Positions 1 through 4,891 of a stretch of 9,092 nucleotides of DNA are shown piece by piece (position 1 is the stretch's first letter; the number at the start of each line of letters is the position of its first letter). Under the pieces are notes generated by a model. The model was not told where the DNA came from. It ran no database searches and saw only the letters and a list, made by a program, of their open reading frames with translations. The DNA is from JAKQHY01 sp034429475. Lineage in GTDB: Bacteria; Chloroflexota; Anaerolineae; B4-G1; SLSP01. The DNA lies in the NCBI GenBank assembly GCA_034429475.1, contig DAOUGD010000024.1, forward strand, positions 1 through 9,092, given 5' to 3'. A program made the position numbers and the translations under genes.

Positions 1-53
1 GGGGCTTCGCCCCGCCGCAAAAATCCCCCCTTAAAAACGCCGCTTCAGCGGCA
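1..53. repeat. Bipartite hairpin repeat, left copy
   Basis: Two perfect hairpins are separated by 25 nt: GGGGC-TTC-GCCCC at 1-13 and GCCGCT-TC-AGCGGC at 39-52. The spacer is C-rich and A-rich. Position 1 of the window is the first base of the first stem, so the element may extend further left. A diverged copy in inverted orientation sits at 9040-9092 with the same two-hairpin layout and exactly the same 25-nt spacer, which is why I call this a repeat and not a lone hairpin. Read on the minus strand, the second hairpin is followed by a T run and could terminate a leftward transcript. The family is not one I can name. Confidence 0.6.
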
Positions 54-125
54 AAACAGGCCGCTTGACGGGAAGAAGTTTTCGAAATGCAATAGCCCTG
101 AGCAAGTACCACGTTTTAGCAAGTA

Positions 126-134
126 TGGTATAAT
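126..134 (+). promoter_or_regulatory. Extended -10 promoter (TGG-TATAAT)
   Basis: A perfect TATAAT at 129-134 is preceded by TGG at 126-128, the TGn extension that lets sigma-70-type polymerase work without a good -35 box. No convincing -35 hexamer lies 16-18 bp upstream. Transcription would start near 141, 17 nt before a small ORF with a ribosome-binding site. The same nonamer TGGTATAAT recurs at 505-513 before the ABC-F gene. Confidence 0.6.
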
Positions 135-157
135 GCCATCCATCAAGTGAGGACACA

Positions 158-235
158 ATGCTAACGATCAGTTTAGGCAAAACGTTCATCGGGATATACG
201 GATTCATCGGGTCCAGCGGGGCGCACCGTCTCTAG
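158..235 (+). CDS. Putative 25-residue leader peptide or microprotein
   Basis: An ATG at 158 is preceded by GAGGA at 149-153 and opens a 25-codon frame ending in TAG at 233-235. The peptide is MLTISLGKTFIGIYGFIG followed by SSGAHRL. It is hydrophobic, and a nearly duplicated Phe-Ile-Gly block comes from the 9-nt direct repeat TTCATCGGG at 185-193 and 203-211. The stop codon lies in the loop and 3' arm of the hairpin at 220-242, so a ribosome finishing the frame would melt that hairpin. This arrangement resembles leader peptides of ribosome-mediated attenuators, including those ahead of some ABC-F resistance genes. There is no run of one regulatory amino acid as in amino-acid operon leaders. 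Translation is not shown, and a chance ORF of this size is possible. Confidence 0.4.
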   Translation: MLTISLGKTFIGIYGFIGSSGAHRL

Positions 236-350
236 GTGCGCCTGCGAACAACCCATCCGTCACATCTATACTTGTTTAGTTCGTTGAGAGCCGTGGGCGC
301 GCTCGCGCCTGCGGCTTTCTGTTTTCTAGTAGCCAGCAGCACCCTTCCTG

Positions 351-384
351 GGCCGTGGGAGCGAGAACTCCCACGGCCTTTTTT
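351..384 (+). terminator. Strong intrinsic terminator
   Basis: A perfect 11-bp GC-rich stem (GGCCGTGGGAG at 351-361 with CTCCCACGGCC at 368-378) closes a 6-nt loop CGAGAA and is followed directly by six T residues (379-384). It ends the transcript that starts near 141. It lies 145 nt upstream of the ABC-F start codon, so it separates that gene from the upstream promoter unless read-through occurs. Confidence 0.9.
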
Positions 385-414
385 GTGCTAAGCGCACCCT
401 AACACCTTATTTCT

Positions 415-480
415 GTCAGCAGATTTAGCGGATTAAGCAGATTAAATCTGAAATCTGCTTAATCTGCTTAATCTGCTGAC
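415..480. repeat. Palindromic repeat of CAGATTAAG-type units, copy 1
   Basis: Two 29-nt arms (415-443 and 452-480) are complementary except at two positions and enclose an 8-nt loop. Each arm is about three copies of an AGCAGATTA-like 9-mer, so the element is tandem and palindromic at once. Bases 416-480 match the reverse complement of 3345-3409 at 60 of 65 positions, showing a dispersed family. It sits between the terminator at 351-384 and the ABC-F promoter. It has no coding capacity and no spacer pattern of a CRISPR array. Confidence 0.85.
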
Positions 481-504
481 GGAAAAAAAGGAGTGGTACA
501 CGCT

Positions 505-524
505 TGGTATAATCTATAGGGAGG
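505..524 (+). promoter_or_regulatory. Extended -10 promoter and ribosome-binding site of the ABC-F gene
   Basis: TGG at 505-507 precedes TATAAT at 508-513, another extended -10 motif with no clear -35. Transcription would begin near 520, giving a 5' leader of only about 10 nt. GGGAGG at 519-524 lies 5 nt before ATG 530 and fixes the start codon. The predicted transcription start falls on or beside the Shine-Dalgarno, so the true start may be a few bases earlier, or part of the mRNA may come from read-through of the upstream terminator. Confidence 0.5.
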
Positions 525-529
525 AAGAT

Positions 530-2230
530 ATGGGTACTGTGATTGTCAATGTGGATAAAGTCAGCTTCTACCACGGCGCGCAACGGGTGTTGGACAAGCT
601 CGCGTGGGAGATTCAGGCCGGGCAGAAGATCGGGCTGGTGGGGCCGAACGGCGCGGGGAAGTCCACGCTGCTGCGCCTCATCGTCGGAGAATTGCAGGCC
701 GATGAAGGCTTCATTGTGCGGCGCGTCGCCCAAGTCGGCTACCTAGCTCAGACACCCTGCCTGGACGCGGCCCGCACGGTCTGGGAGGAGGCGCTGTCGG
801 CCAACGCCGAGTTGCATCGGCTGGAGGCCGAGATGCGCCGCCTGGAAGCGCGCCTGGGCGATCCCGCCGTCTACAACGACGAGCGGCAGCTCGCGCGCGC
901 TATGGCCGCCCTCACCCGCGCGCAGGAAGAGTTTGAGCAGCGCGACGGCTATCGCTACGAGAGCCGCGTCAAGCAGGCGCTCCAAAACGTCGGCTTCGCC
1001 GAAAGCGATTTCGAGCTGTCGGTCGGCGTGCTTTCCGGCGGCCAGCAGAAGATGCTGGGGCTGGCGAAGCTGTTGGCGATGCAGTGCGATCTGCTGCTGC
1101 TCGACGAGCCGGACAACCACCTCGATCTGGCGGGCAAGACGCGGCTGGAAACGTTCATCCGCACCTACCCCGGCGCCGTCATCATCGTCTCGCACGACCG
1201 CTATCTGCTGGACGAAGTCGCGGAGGGAATCGCCGAACTGGAAGACCACCACCTCACGGTCTACCAGGGAAATTATTCGGCTTACTCCACGACCAAGCAA
1301 CTGCGCCTGCTGCGCCAACAGCAGATGTATGCCGCGCAGCAGAAGGAAATCGCCCGCATCGAGGCCGCGATTGCGCGCTTCGAGTATTGGGCCAGCATCG
1401 TCATTGACGAGCGCCACATCCGCCAGGCGCGCTCCCGCCAAAAGATGCTGGAGCGGATGGAGAAGAATGGCGAGATCATCGAGAAGCCGATTTTCGAGCG
1501 CGAGAAGATGGGGTTGGAGTTGAACGGCTGGCGGGGGTCGAACAAGGTGTTGGAGATTGTGGACTTGGATAAGGTGTTTCCGGGCGAGGGGGAGAGGGGG
1601 AGACAAGGCGAGGGGGAGAGAGGGAGAGAGGGAGAAGGGGAGAAGATTGTGTTGATGGGGTTGGAGTTGCTGTTGTGGCATGGGGAGCGCGTGGGGCTGA
1701 TTGGCGCGAATGGCAGCGGCAAGAGTGTGTTGTTTCGCTGCATCCTGGGGCAGGAGGAGCCGACGGACGGCGTCATCAAGGTCGGGCCGAGCGTGCGGAT
1801 CGGATATTACGCGCAGCAGCATCAGACGTTGGACCCAAATCGCACGCTGATCGAAAGCATTTGGGACGCCAAATCCATGTCGGAACACGCAGCAGTGAAC
1901 TTCCTGCGGCGCTTCCTCTTCCCCTACGAGCGCGCACGGGATACCGTCTCCACGCTGTCTGGCGGGGAGCGCAGCCGCTTGCAACTCGCCAAGCTGATGC
2001 TCTCCGACGCCAACTTCCTGCTGCTGGACGAGCCGACGAACAATCTCGACCTGCCGTCCTGCGAAGTGCTGGAACAGGCGATAGACGACTTCCAGGGGAC
2101 GGTGCTGGTCATCTCGCACGACCGCTACTTCCTGAACCGCGTGGTAGAGCGCGTGGTAGAACTGGAAGACGGCGCGCTGACAGAATATTTGGGCGATTAC
2201 ACCTATTACGCCGAACATAAAAGGCATTGA
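530..2230 (+). CDS. ABC-F family ATPase (ribosome-associated, two ABC domains)
   Basis: A soluble protein with two nucleotide-binding domains and no membrane segment, the layout of ABC-F translation factors, which bind the ribosomal E site and act on the peptidyl-transferase centre or rescue stalled ribosomes. Domain 1 has Walker A GPNGAGKST (38-46), a charged coiled-coil arm (about 85-140), signature LSGGQ (168-172), Walker B with catalytic Glu193 and switch His222. The inter-domain linker (about 240-325) contains the basic RQARSRQKMLERM stretch expected to contact tRNA. Domain 2 has GANGSGKS (392-399), LSGGE (476-480), Glu501 and His530. The length of 566 aa is normal. Two oddities: Walker B of domain 1 reads DEPDNHLD where DEPTNHLD is usual, and residues 352-372 are a Gly/Glu/Arg repeat encoded by a tandem DNA repeat. 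Whether it is housekeeping (Uup/YdiF/EttA-like) or an antibiotic-resistance type cannot be told from sequence. Confidence 0.95.
   Translation: MGTVIVNVDKVSFYHGAQRVLDKLAWEIQAGQKIGLVGPNGAGKSTLLRLIVGELQADEGFIVRRVAQVGYLAQTPCLDAARTVWEEALSANAELHRLEAEMRRLEARLGDPAVYNDERQLARAMAALTRAQEEFEQRDGYRYESRVKQALQNVGFAESDFELSVGVLSGGQQKMLGLAKLLAMQCDLLLLDEPDNHLDLAGKTRLETFIRTYPGAVIIVSHDRYLLDEVAEGIAELEDHHLTVYQGNYSAYSTTKQLRLLRQQQMYAAQQKEIARIEAAIARFEYWASIVIDERHIRQARSRQKMLERMEKNGEIIEKPIFEREKMGLELNGWRGSNKVLEIVDLDKVFPGEGERGRQGEGERGREGEGEKIVLMGLELLLWHGERVGLIGANGSGKSVLFRCILGQEEPTDGVIKVGPSVRIGYYAQQHQTLDPNRTLIESIWDAKSMSEHAAVNFLRRFLFPYERARDTVSTLSGGERSRLQLAKLMLSDANFLLLDEPTNNLDLPSCEVLEQAIDDFQGTVLVISHDRYFLNRVVERVVELEDGALTEYLGDYTYYAEHKRH
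1583..1645 (+). repeat. In-frame purine tandem repeat inside the ABC-F gene
   Basis: The coding strand here is almost pure purine, made of GGGGAGA-like units, and includes a 14-nt direct repeat GGCGAGGGGGAGAG at 1583-1596 and 1607-1620 (offset 24, in frame). It encodes residues 352-372, alternating Gly with Glu/Arg, between the first strands of ABC domain 2, where ABC-F proteins normally have a short turn. Four G runs at 1612-1640 with 4-5 nt loops also fit a G-quadruplex motif. The reading frame stays open, so the gene appears functional. Confidence 0.85.
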
Positions 2231-2254
2231 CAGGGTGGGTTCACCCGGTAAAAT
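2227..2254 (+). promoter_or_regulatory. Sigma-70-type promoter of rsgA
   Basis: A perfect -35 TTGACA (2227-2232) and -10 TAAAAT (2249-2254) are separated by 16 bp. The -35 box contains the TGA stop codon of the ABC-F gene (2228-2230). Start of transcription would be near 2261, just before the G-rich repeat, giving an rsgA 5' leader of about 84 nt. A small hairpin GGGTG/CACCC (2233-2246) lies in the promoter spacer and could mark an operator, but this is speculative. Confidence 0.65.
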
Positions 2255-2265
2255 ACGAGCAAGAA

Positions 2266-2326
2266 GGGATTAGGGATTAGGGATTGGGGGAGAATCCCCA
2301 TCACCCAATCCCCAATCCCCAGTCCC
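2266..2326. repeat. Palindromic repeat of GGGATTA-type units in the rsgA leader
   Basis: Three GGGATTA/G units and a G5 run (2266-2290) are followed by the complementary C-rich series (about 2296-2326), so the region folds into a long imperfect hairpin. It has the same tandem-then-inverted plan as the other intergenic elements but a different 7-nt unit. The four G runs on the plus strand, with loops of 4, 4 and 3 nt, also fit a G-quadruplex. TATTTTT follows at 2327-2333, so it might act as a weak terminator. The AGGAGG of rsgA (2336-2341) lies outside the hairpin. Confidence 0.8.
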
Positions 2327-2344
2327 TATTTTTGCAGGAGGCGA

Positions 2345-3337
2345 ATGGGGGAAAGTTTGCAGTCCGGGCTGGTGATCAAGTCGCAAAGCGGGTTTTACAC
2401 GATTCTGACCGATGACGGTCAAGCCATCGTCGCGCATTTGCGCGGGCGGCTGAAGAAGGAACGCCAGGAAGCCACCATTGTGGCCGTCGGGGATCGCGTG
2501 CAGTGGGAAAACCTTCCCGATGGCAGCAATGTGATCGAGGATGTAGAAGAGCGCACGCGCGCGTTGACCCGGCTCAAGCCGTTGGCCTCCGGGAGGGGAT
2601 CGCGGCGCTGGGATCGGCAGGGCTATCTGCGCGAACGGGAGCAGGTCATCATGGCGAACCCGGATCAGGTGGTGTTTGTCGTCGCCTGCGCCAACCCCGC
2701 GCCCCATTTGAAGATGCTGGATCGGCTGTTGGTCGGCGCGGAACGCCAGGAAATCCCCAGTTTGATCTGCGCCAACAAAATGGATTTGATTACCGAAGAG
2801 GAAGCCCGGCGCATGTTCGCCGTTTACGAGCGCATCGGGTATGAGGTTATTCACACCAGCGCCGCTCAGAAGTCGGGCATTGATGCGCTGCGCGAGCGGC
2901 TGCGCGGCAAGACCTCGGCGTTGATCGGGCCGTCAGGCGTCGGCAAGACGAGCCTGCTCAACGCGCTGGAGCCGGGGTTGGGCAAGCGGGTGATGAACGT
3001 GAGCCGCGTCACCGGCAAGGGACGCCACGCCACCACCGTCGCCGAGATGACGCCGCTGGCCGTCGGCGGCTGGGTGGCCGATACGCCCGGCATCCGCGCG
3101 CTCGCCCTCTTCGACCTGGACCCGGAGGAGATTGACGCCTACTTCCCCGACATCGCGCCCTACGTCCCCCACTGCGACTTCTCCGATTGCAGCCACACGG
3201 TCGAGCCGGGGTGCGCCGTCCTCGCGGCCCTGGCGGAGGGCGCGATTGACGATCACCGCCACGCGAGCTATGTGCGCCTGCACCAGGAACATCGGAAACT
3301 GGCGGATATGTACTGGTGGGGTATTGAGGAAGATTAA
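2345..3337 (+). CDS. rsgA: Ribosome small-subunit maturation GTPase RsgA
   Basis: RsgA (YjeQ/EngC) is a GTPase activated by the 30S subunit that checks late maturation of the decoding centre and releases assembly factors. The N-terminal OB-fold occupies about residues 1-75. The GTPase domain is circularly permuted, as is diagnostic for the family: G4 NKMD (144-147) comes before G1 GPSGVGKTS (195-203), followed by switch G2 (Thr230/Thr231) and G3 DTPG (246-249). The C-terminal zinc site is Cys277-x4-Cys282-x-His284-x5-Cys290, in the sequence HCDFSDCSHTVEPGC. The length of 330 aa is normal and every key residue is present. AGGAGG at 2336-2341 supports ATG 2345, although the 3-nt spacing is tight. 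It has its own promoter at 2227-2254 behind the ABC-F gene, another ribosome-acting NTPase, which suggests loose functional grouping. Confidence 0.97.
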   Translation: MGESLQSGLVIKSQSGFYTILTDDGQAIVAHLRGRLKKERQEATIVAVGDRVQWENLPDGSNVIEDVEERTRALTRLKPLASGRGSRRWDRQGYLREREQVIMANPDQVVFVVACANPAPHLKMLDRLLVGAERQEIPSLICANKMDLITEEEARRMFAVYERIGYEVIHTSAAQKSGIDALRERLRGKTSALIGPSGVGKTSLLNALEPGLGKRVMNVSRVTGKGRHATTVAEMTPLAVGGWVADTPGIRALALFDLDPEEIDAYFPDIAPYVPHCDFSDCSHTVEPGCAVLAALAEGAIDDHRHASYVRLHQEHRKLADMYWWGIEED

Positions 3338-3344
3338 GAGTTTT

Positions 3345-3409
3345 GTCAGCAGATTAAGCAGATTGAGCAGATTTTGGATTTAATCTGCTGAATCAGCTAA
3401 ATCTGCTGA
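3345..3409. repeat. Palindromic repeat of CAGATTAAG-type units, copy 2 (inverted)
   Basis: Arms 3345-3373 and 3382-3409 pair with three mismatches around an 8-nt loop. Reverse-complemented, the 65 nt agree with 416-480 at 60 positions, and the differences lie in both arms and the loop. It begins 7 nt after the rsgA stop codon and ends 27 nt before the next start, so it would lie in the 3' end of the rsgA mRNA and the 5' leader of the next gene if they are co-transcribed. Confidence 0.88.
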
Positions 3410-3436
3410 AGAAAAAAAAGAATACGGAGAATAAAA

Positions 3437-4102
3437 ATGAAAAACTTATCAAAATGGTTTAATCTATGGGTCTTTGTGGCGCTGCTGGCCGGCGCTGCGC
3501 CCGTCTACGCGCGCGAAGTGGCGCAGCCGCAACTGTTGCCGCCAGTCCCAGAATGGCCGCTTATCGGGCCGGTGCTGGTGTGGCTGGGCGTCGTCGAGCC
3601 GGAGCCGGAAGTCGTCGAGGAAGCGCCGCTGCGCGATCTGCCGGAATACACCATCGAAACGGTGGCGGACGCTACGGACTTGCAAACCGAGGTGGAAGCT
3701 GGGCAAAGTGTGCGCCTGATGATCACCGAAGAGACGTTGAACACGCTCATCGCCGAGAACAACAGCGAGGTGCCGGGGCTGGACAGCGTCACCGTGGACG
3801 TGGCGGAGGATTTGCTCAGCTTTGAGGTGAAAATTGACGGAGACACTCTGGTGGAGGCCGGCGTGGAGCTGCCTTTCATCGACGGGCAGGAACTCAAAGT
3901 GGATGGCAGCATTGAGGTCACTGCGGCCGGCTGTATGCCGGTCATCACGCTGAAAAAGTTGCGGGTGAACGGCATTGGGGTGGCGTTCCTCGTCAGAGGG
4001 GAAATTGACACCATCGTGAGCGACAACTGGCCCACAGAGGTGTGCCTGGAGGCCGTTACGTTCAAATCCGATGAAATTGTTGCCGAAGGCTACCGCCGGT
4101 AA
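3437..4102 (+). CDS. Predicted secreted protein of unknown function
   Basis: The first 25 residues form a classical Sec signal peptide: Lys at 2 and 6, a hydrophobic core at about 9-21, and APVYA before Arg26 as a signal peptidase I site. There is no lipobox cysteine, so it is probably secreted and not a lipoprotein. Residues 28-70 are rich in Pro and Glu and may be a flexible linker with one hydrophobic patch (41-53). Residues about 90-215 alternate hydrophobic and polar positions as in a beta-rich domain. The pattern (ITEETLNTLI, then strands, then VTAAGCMPVITLKKLRVNG) is reminiscent of DUF2993/LmeA-like lipid-binding proteins, but that is a weak impression. Cys166 and Cys203 could form a disulfide. 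GGAGA at 3426-3430 supports ATG 3437. The HAD gene starts 2 nt after the stop, implying an operon. Confidence 0.85.
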   Translation: MKNLSKWFNLWVFVALLAGAAPVYAREVAQPQLLPPVPEWPLIGPVLVWLGVVEPEPEVVEEAPLRDLPEYTIETVADATDLQTEVEAGQSVRLMITEETLNTLIAENNSEVPGLDSVTVDVAEDLLSFEVKIDGDTLVEAGVELPFIDGQELKVDGSIEVTAAGCMPVITLKKLRVNGIGVAFLVRGEIDTIVSDNWPTEVCLEAVTFKSDEIVAEGYRR

Positions 4103-4104
4103 CC

Positions 4105-4815
4105 ATGACCCTCAAAGCCATTCTCTTCGATCTTGACGGCACGCTGCTGGAGTACGATATGCGGCGCGATTTCCTGCCGCCGTACCTCAGCGCGTTGTCG
4201 GCCAGCGTGGCGCACCTGGCGCCGCCAGAGCGGGTGGTGAAAGGCATCCTGGCCGGATCCGACGCGGTCAGCCGCAACGACGGGCAACGCACCAATGAAG
4301 CGGTTTTTGCGGACGTCTTCTATCCCTACGTTGGGACGCCGCGCGAAACGTTGGAACCGGCCATTATGCACTTCTATGAACACGAATTCCCCAAACTGCG
4401 CCGCTACACGCGCCGCAAGCCGGAAGCGCGCGGCGTCGTGCAAGCCGCCTTCGACCTGGGGTACACCGTGGTCATCGCCACCAACCCCTACTTCCCGGAG
4501 ATCGCCACCCGCCAACGTATGGCCTGGGCGGACGTGGACAACTTCCCCTACCAAAAGGTGACGCACTACGAAAACAGCCACTTCGCCAAGCCCGACCTGC
4601 GCTACTTCACCGAAATTCTGGATGAACTGGCTTGTGCGCCGGAAGAGGCGCTCATCATAGGCGACGAGGAGATGGATATGGTCGCGGCGGAACTGGGCTG
4701 TTCCACATTCCTGGTGCCCGGCCCGGCGACGGAAATAGAAGCCGGCGTCCCAACGCCCACCTATCGTGGGGAGCTGCGCGACTTGGTGACAGTGTTACAA
4801 AAAGCTATTTTATGA
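4105..4815 (+). CDS. HAD-superfamily hydrolase (phosphatase-like)
   Basis: A 236-aa haloacid dehalogenase-fold protein, probably a phosphatase acting on a small phosphorylated metabolite through an aspartyl-phosphate. All four motifs are visible: motif I DLDGT (Asp9 nucleophile, Asp11 acid/base), motif II Thr126 in VVIATN, motif III Lys162 in AKPD, and motif IV GDEEMD (Asp187, Asp191). A helical cap fits between motif I and residue about 110, as in the Gph/HAD-IA group. The substrate cannot be told. ATG 4105 lies 2 nt after the stop of the secreted-protein gene and has no strong Shine-Dalgarno, so translation is probably coupled. The stop codon (4813-4815) lies inside the first unit of the repeat at 4812-4870, so the C-terminal end may have been set by that element. 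Confidence 0.93.
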   Translation: MTLKAILFDLDGTLLEYDMRRDFLPPYLSALSASVAHLAPPERVVKGILAGSDAVSRNDGQRTNEAVFADVFYPYVGTPRETLEPAIMHFYEHEFPKLRRYTRRKPEARGVVQAAFDLGYTVVIATNPYFPEIATRQRMAWADVDNFPYQKVTHYENSHFAKPDLRYFTEILDELACAPEEALIIGDEEMDMVAAELGCSTFLVPGPATEIEAGVPTPTYRGELRDLVTVLQKAIL

Positions 4816-4870
4816 AACGTGAGAGTTTGAGTATGCCGACCTCGCGTTTCATGTTTCACACCTCACGCAT
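4812..4870. repeat. Degenerate inverted repeat of GAAACGTGAG-type units
   Basis: ATGAAACGTGAG (4812-4823) is complementary to CTCGCGTTTCAT (4841-4852) at 11 of 12 positions. A further related piece follows on the C/T side (GTTTCACACCTCACGC, about 4853-4868). This is the tandem-plus-inverted plan of the other gap elements, in a more decayed form. It overlaps the last bases and stop codon of the HAD gene and lies just before the acyltransferase gene. Confidence 0.6.
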
Positions 4871-4891
4871 CATAAAAGTTTGGAGAATACC

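Larger units (their letters stand above)
141..384 (+). ncRNA. Leader-like or small structured RNA ending in an intrinsic terminator
   Basis: A complete transcription unit of about 244 nt can be read from the sequence. It has an extended -10 promoter at 126-134, a 25-codon ORF at 158-235, hairpin GGCGCACC/GGTGCGCC at 220-242, a second hairpin at 289-316 (AGCCG-tg-GGCGCG pairing with CGCGCC-tg-CGGCT), and an 11-bp terminator hairpin plus T run at 351-384. The arms share sequence: GCGCCTGCG occurs at 238-246 and 305-313, and GCCGTGGG at 290-297 and 352-359, so alternative pairings are possible, including 290-297 with the terminator's 3' arm (370-377). It could be an attenuator leader for the ABC-F gene at 530 or an independent small RNA or mRNA. 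It does not match 6S, tmRNA, SRP, RNase P or T-box features that I know. Function is unassigned. Confidence 0.45.

Noticed and set aside
65..93. Alternative promoter TTGACG-17-TGCAAT upstream of the leader RNA
   Set aside because: The -10 matches only four of six bases, and the TGGTATAAT at 126-134 is much stronger. It remains possible as a secondary start.
141..384. 6S RNA, tmRNA, SRP RNA, RNase P RNA or T-box
   Set aside because: I found no long bubble-interrupted rod, tRNA-like end, SRP loop motif, RNase P conserved blocks or T-box TGGNACC sequence.
415..480. CRISPR-like repeat array
   Set aside because: The units are 9 nt and contiguous with no unique spacers, and there are no cas genes. 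The structure is a palindrome.
743..2227. Long open frame (494 codons) on the minus strand opposite the ABC-F gene
   Set aside because: It is an antisense by-product of GC-rich codon use. The plus strand has all ABC-F motifs, and the antisense product shows no recognisable domain.
2233..2246. Hairpin GGGTG/CACCC as terminator of the ABC-F gene
   Set aside because: The stem is only 5 bp and no T run follows. It lies within the spacer of a good promoter.
4880..4891. TTG start for the acyltransferase
   Set aside because: ATG 4892 has GGAG at 6-nt spacing, and that GGAG overlaps the TTG itself.
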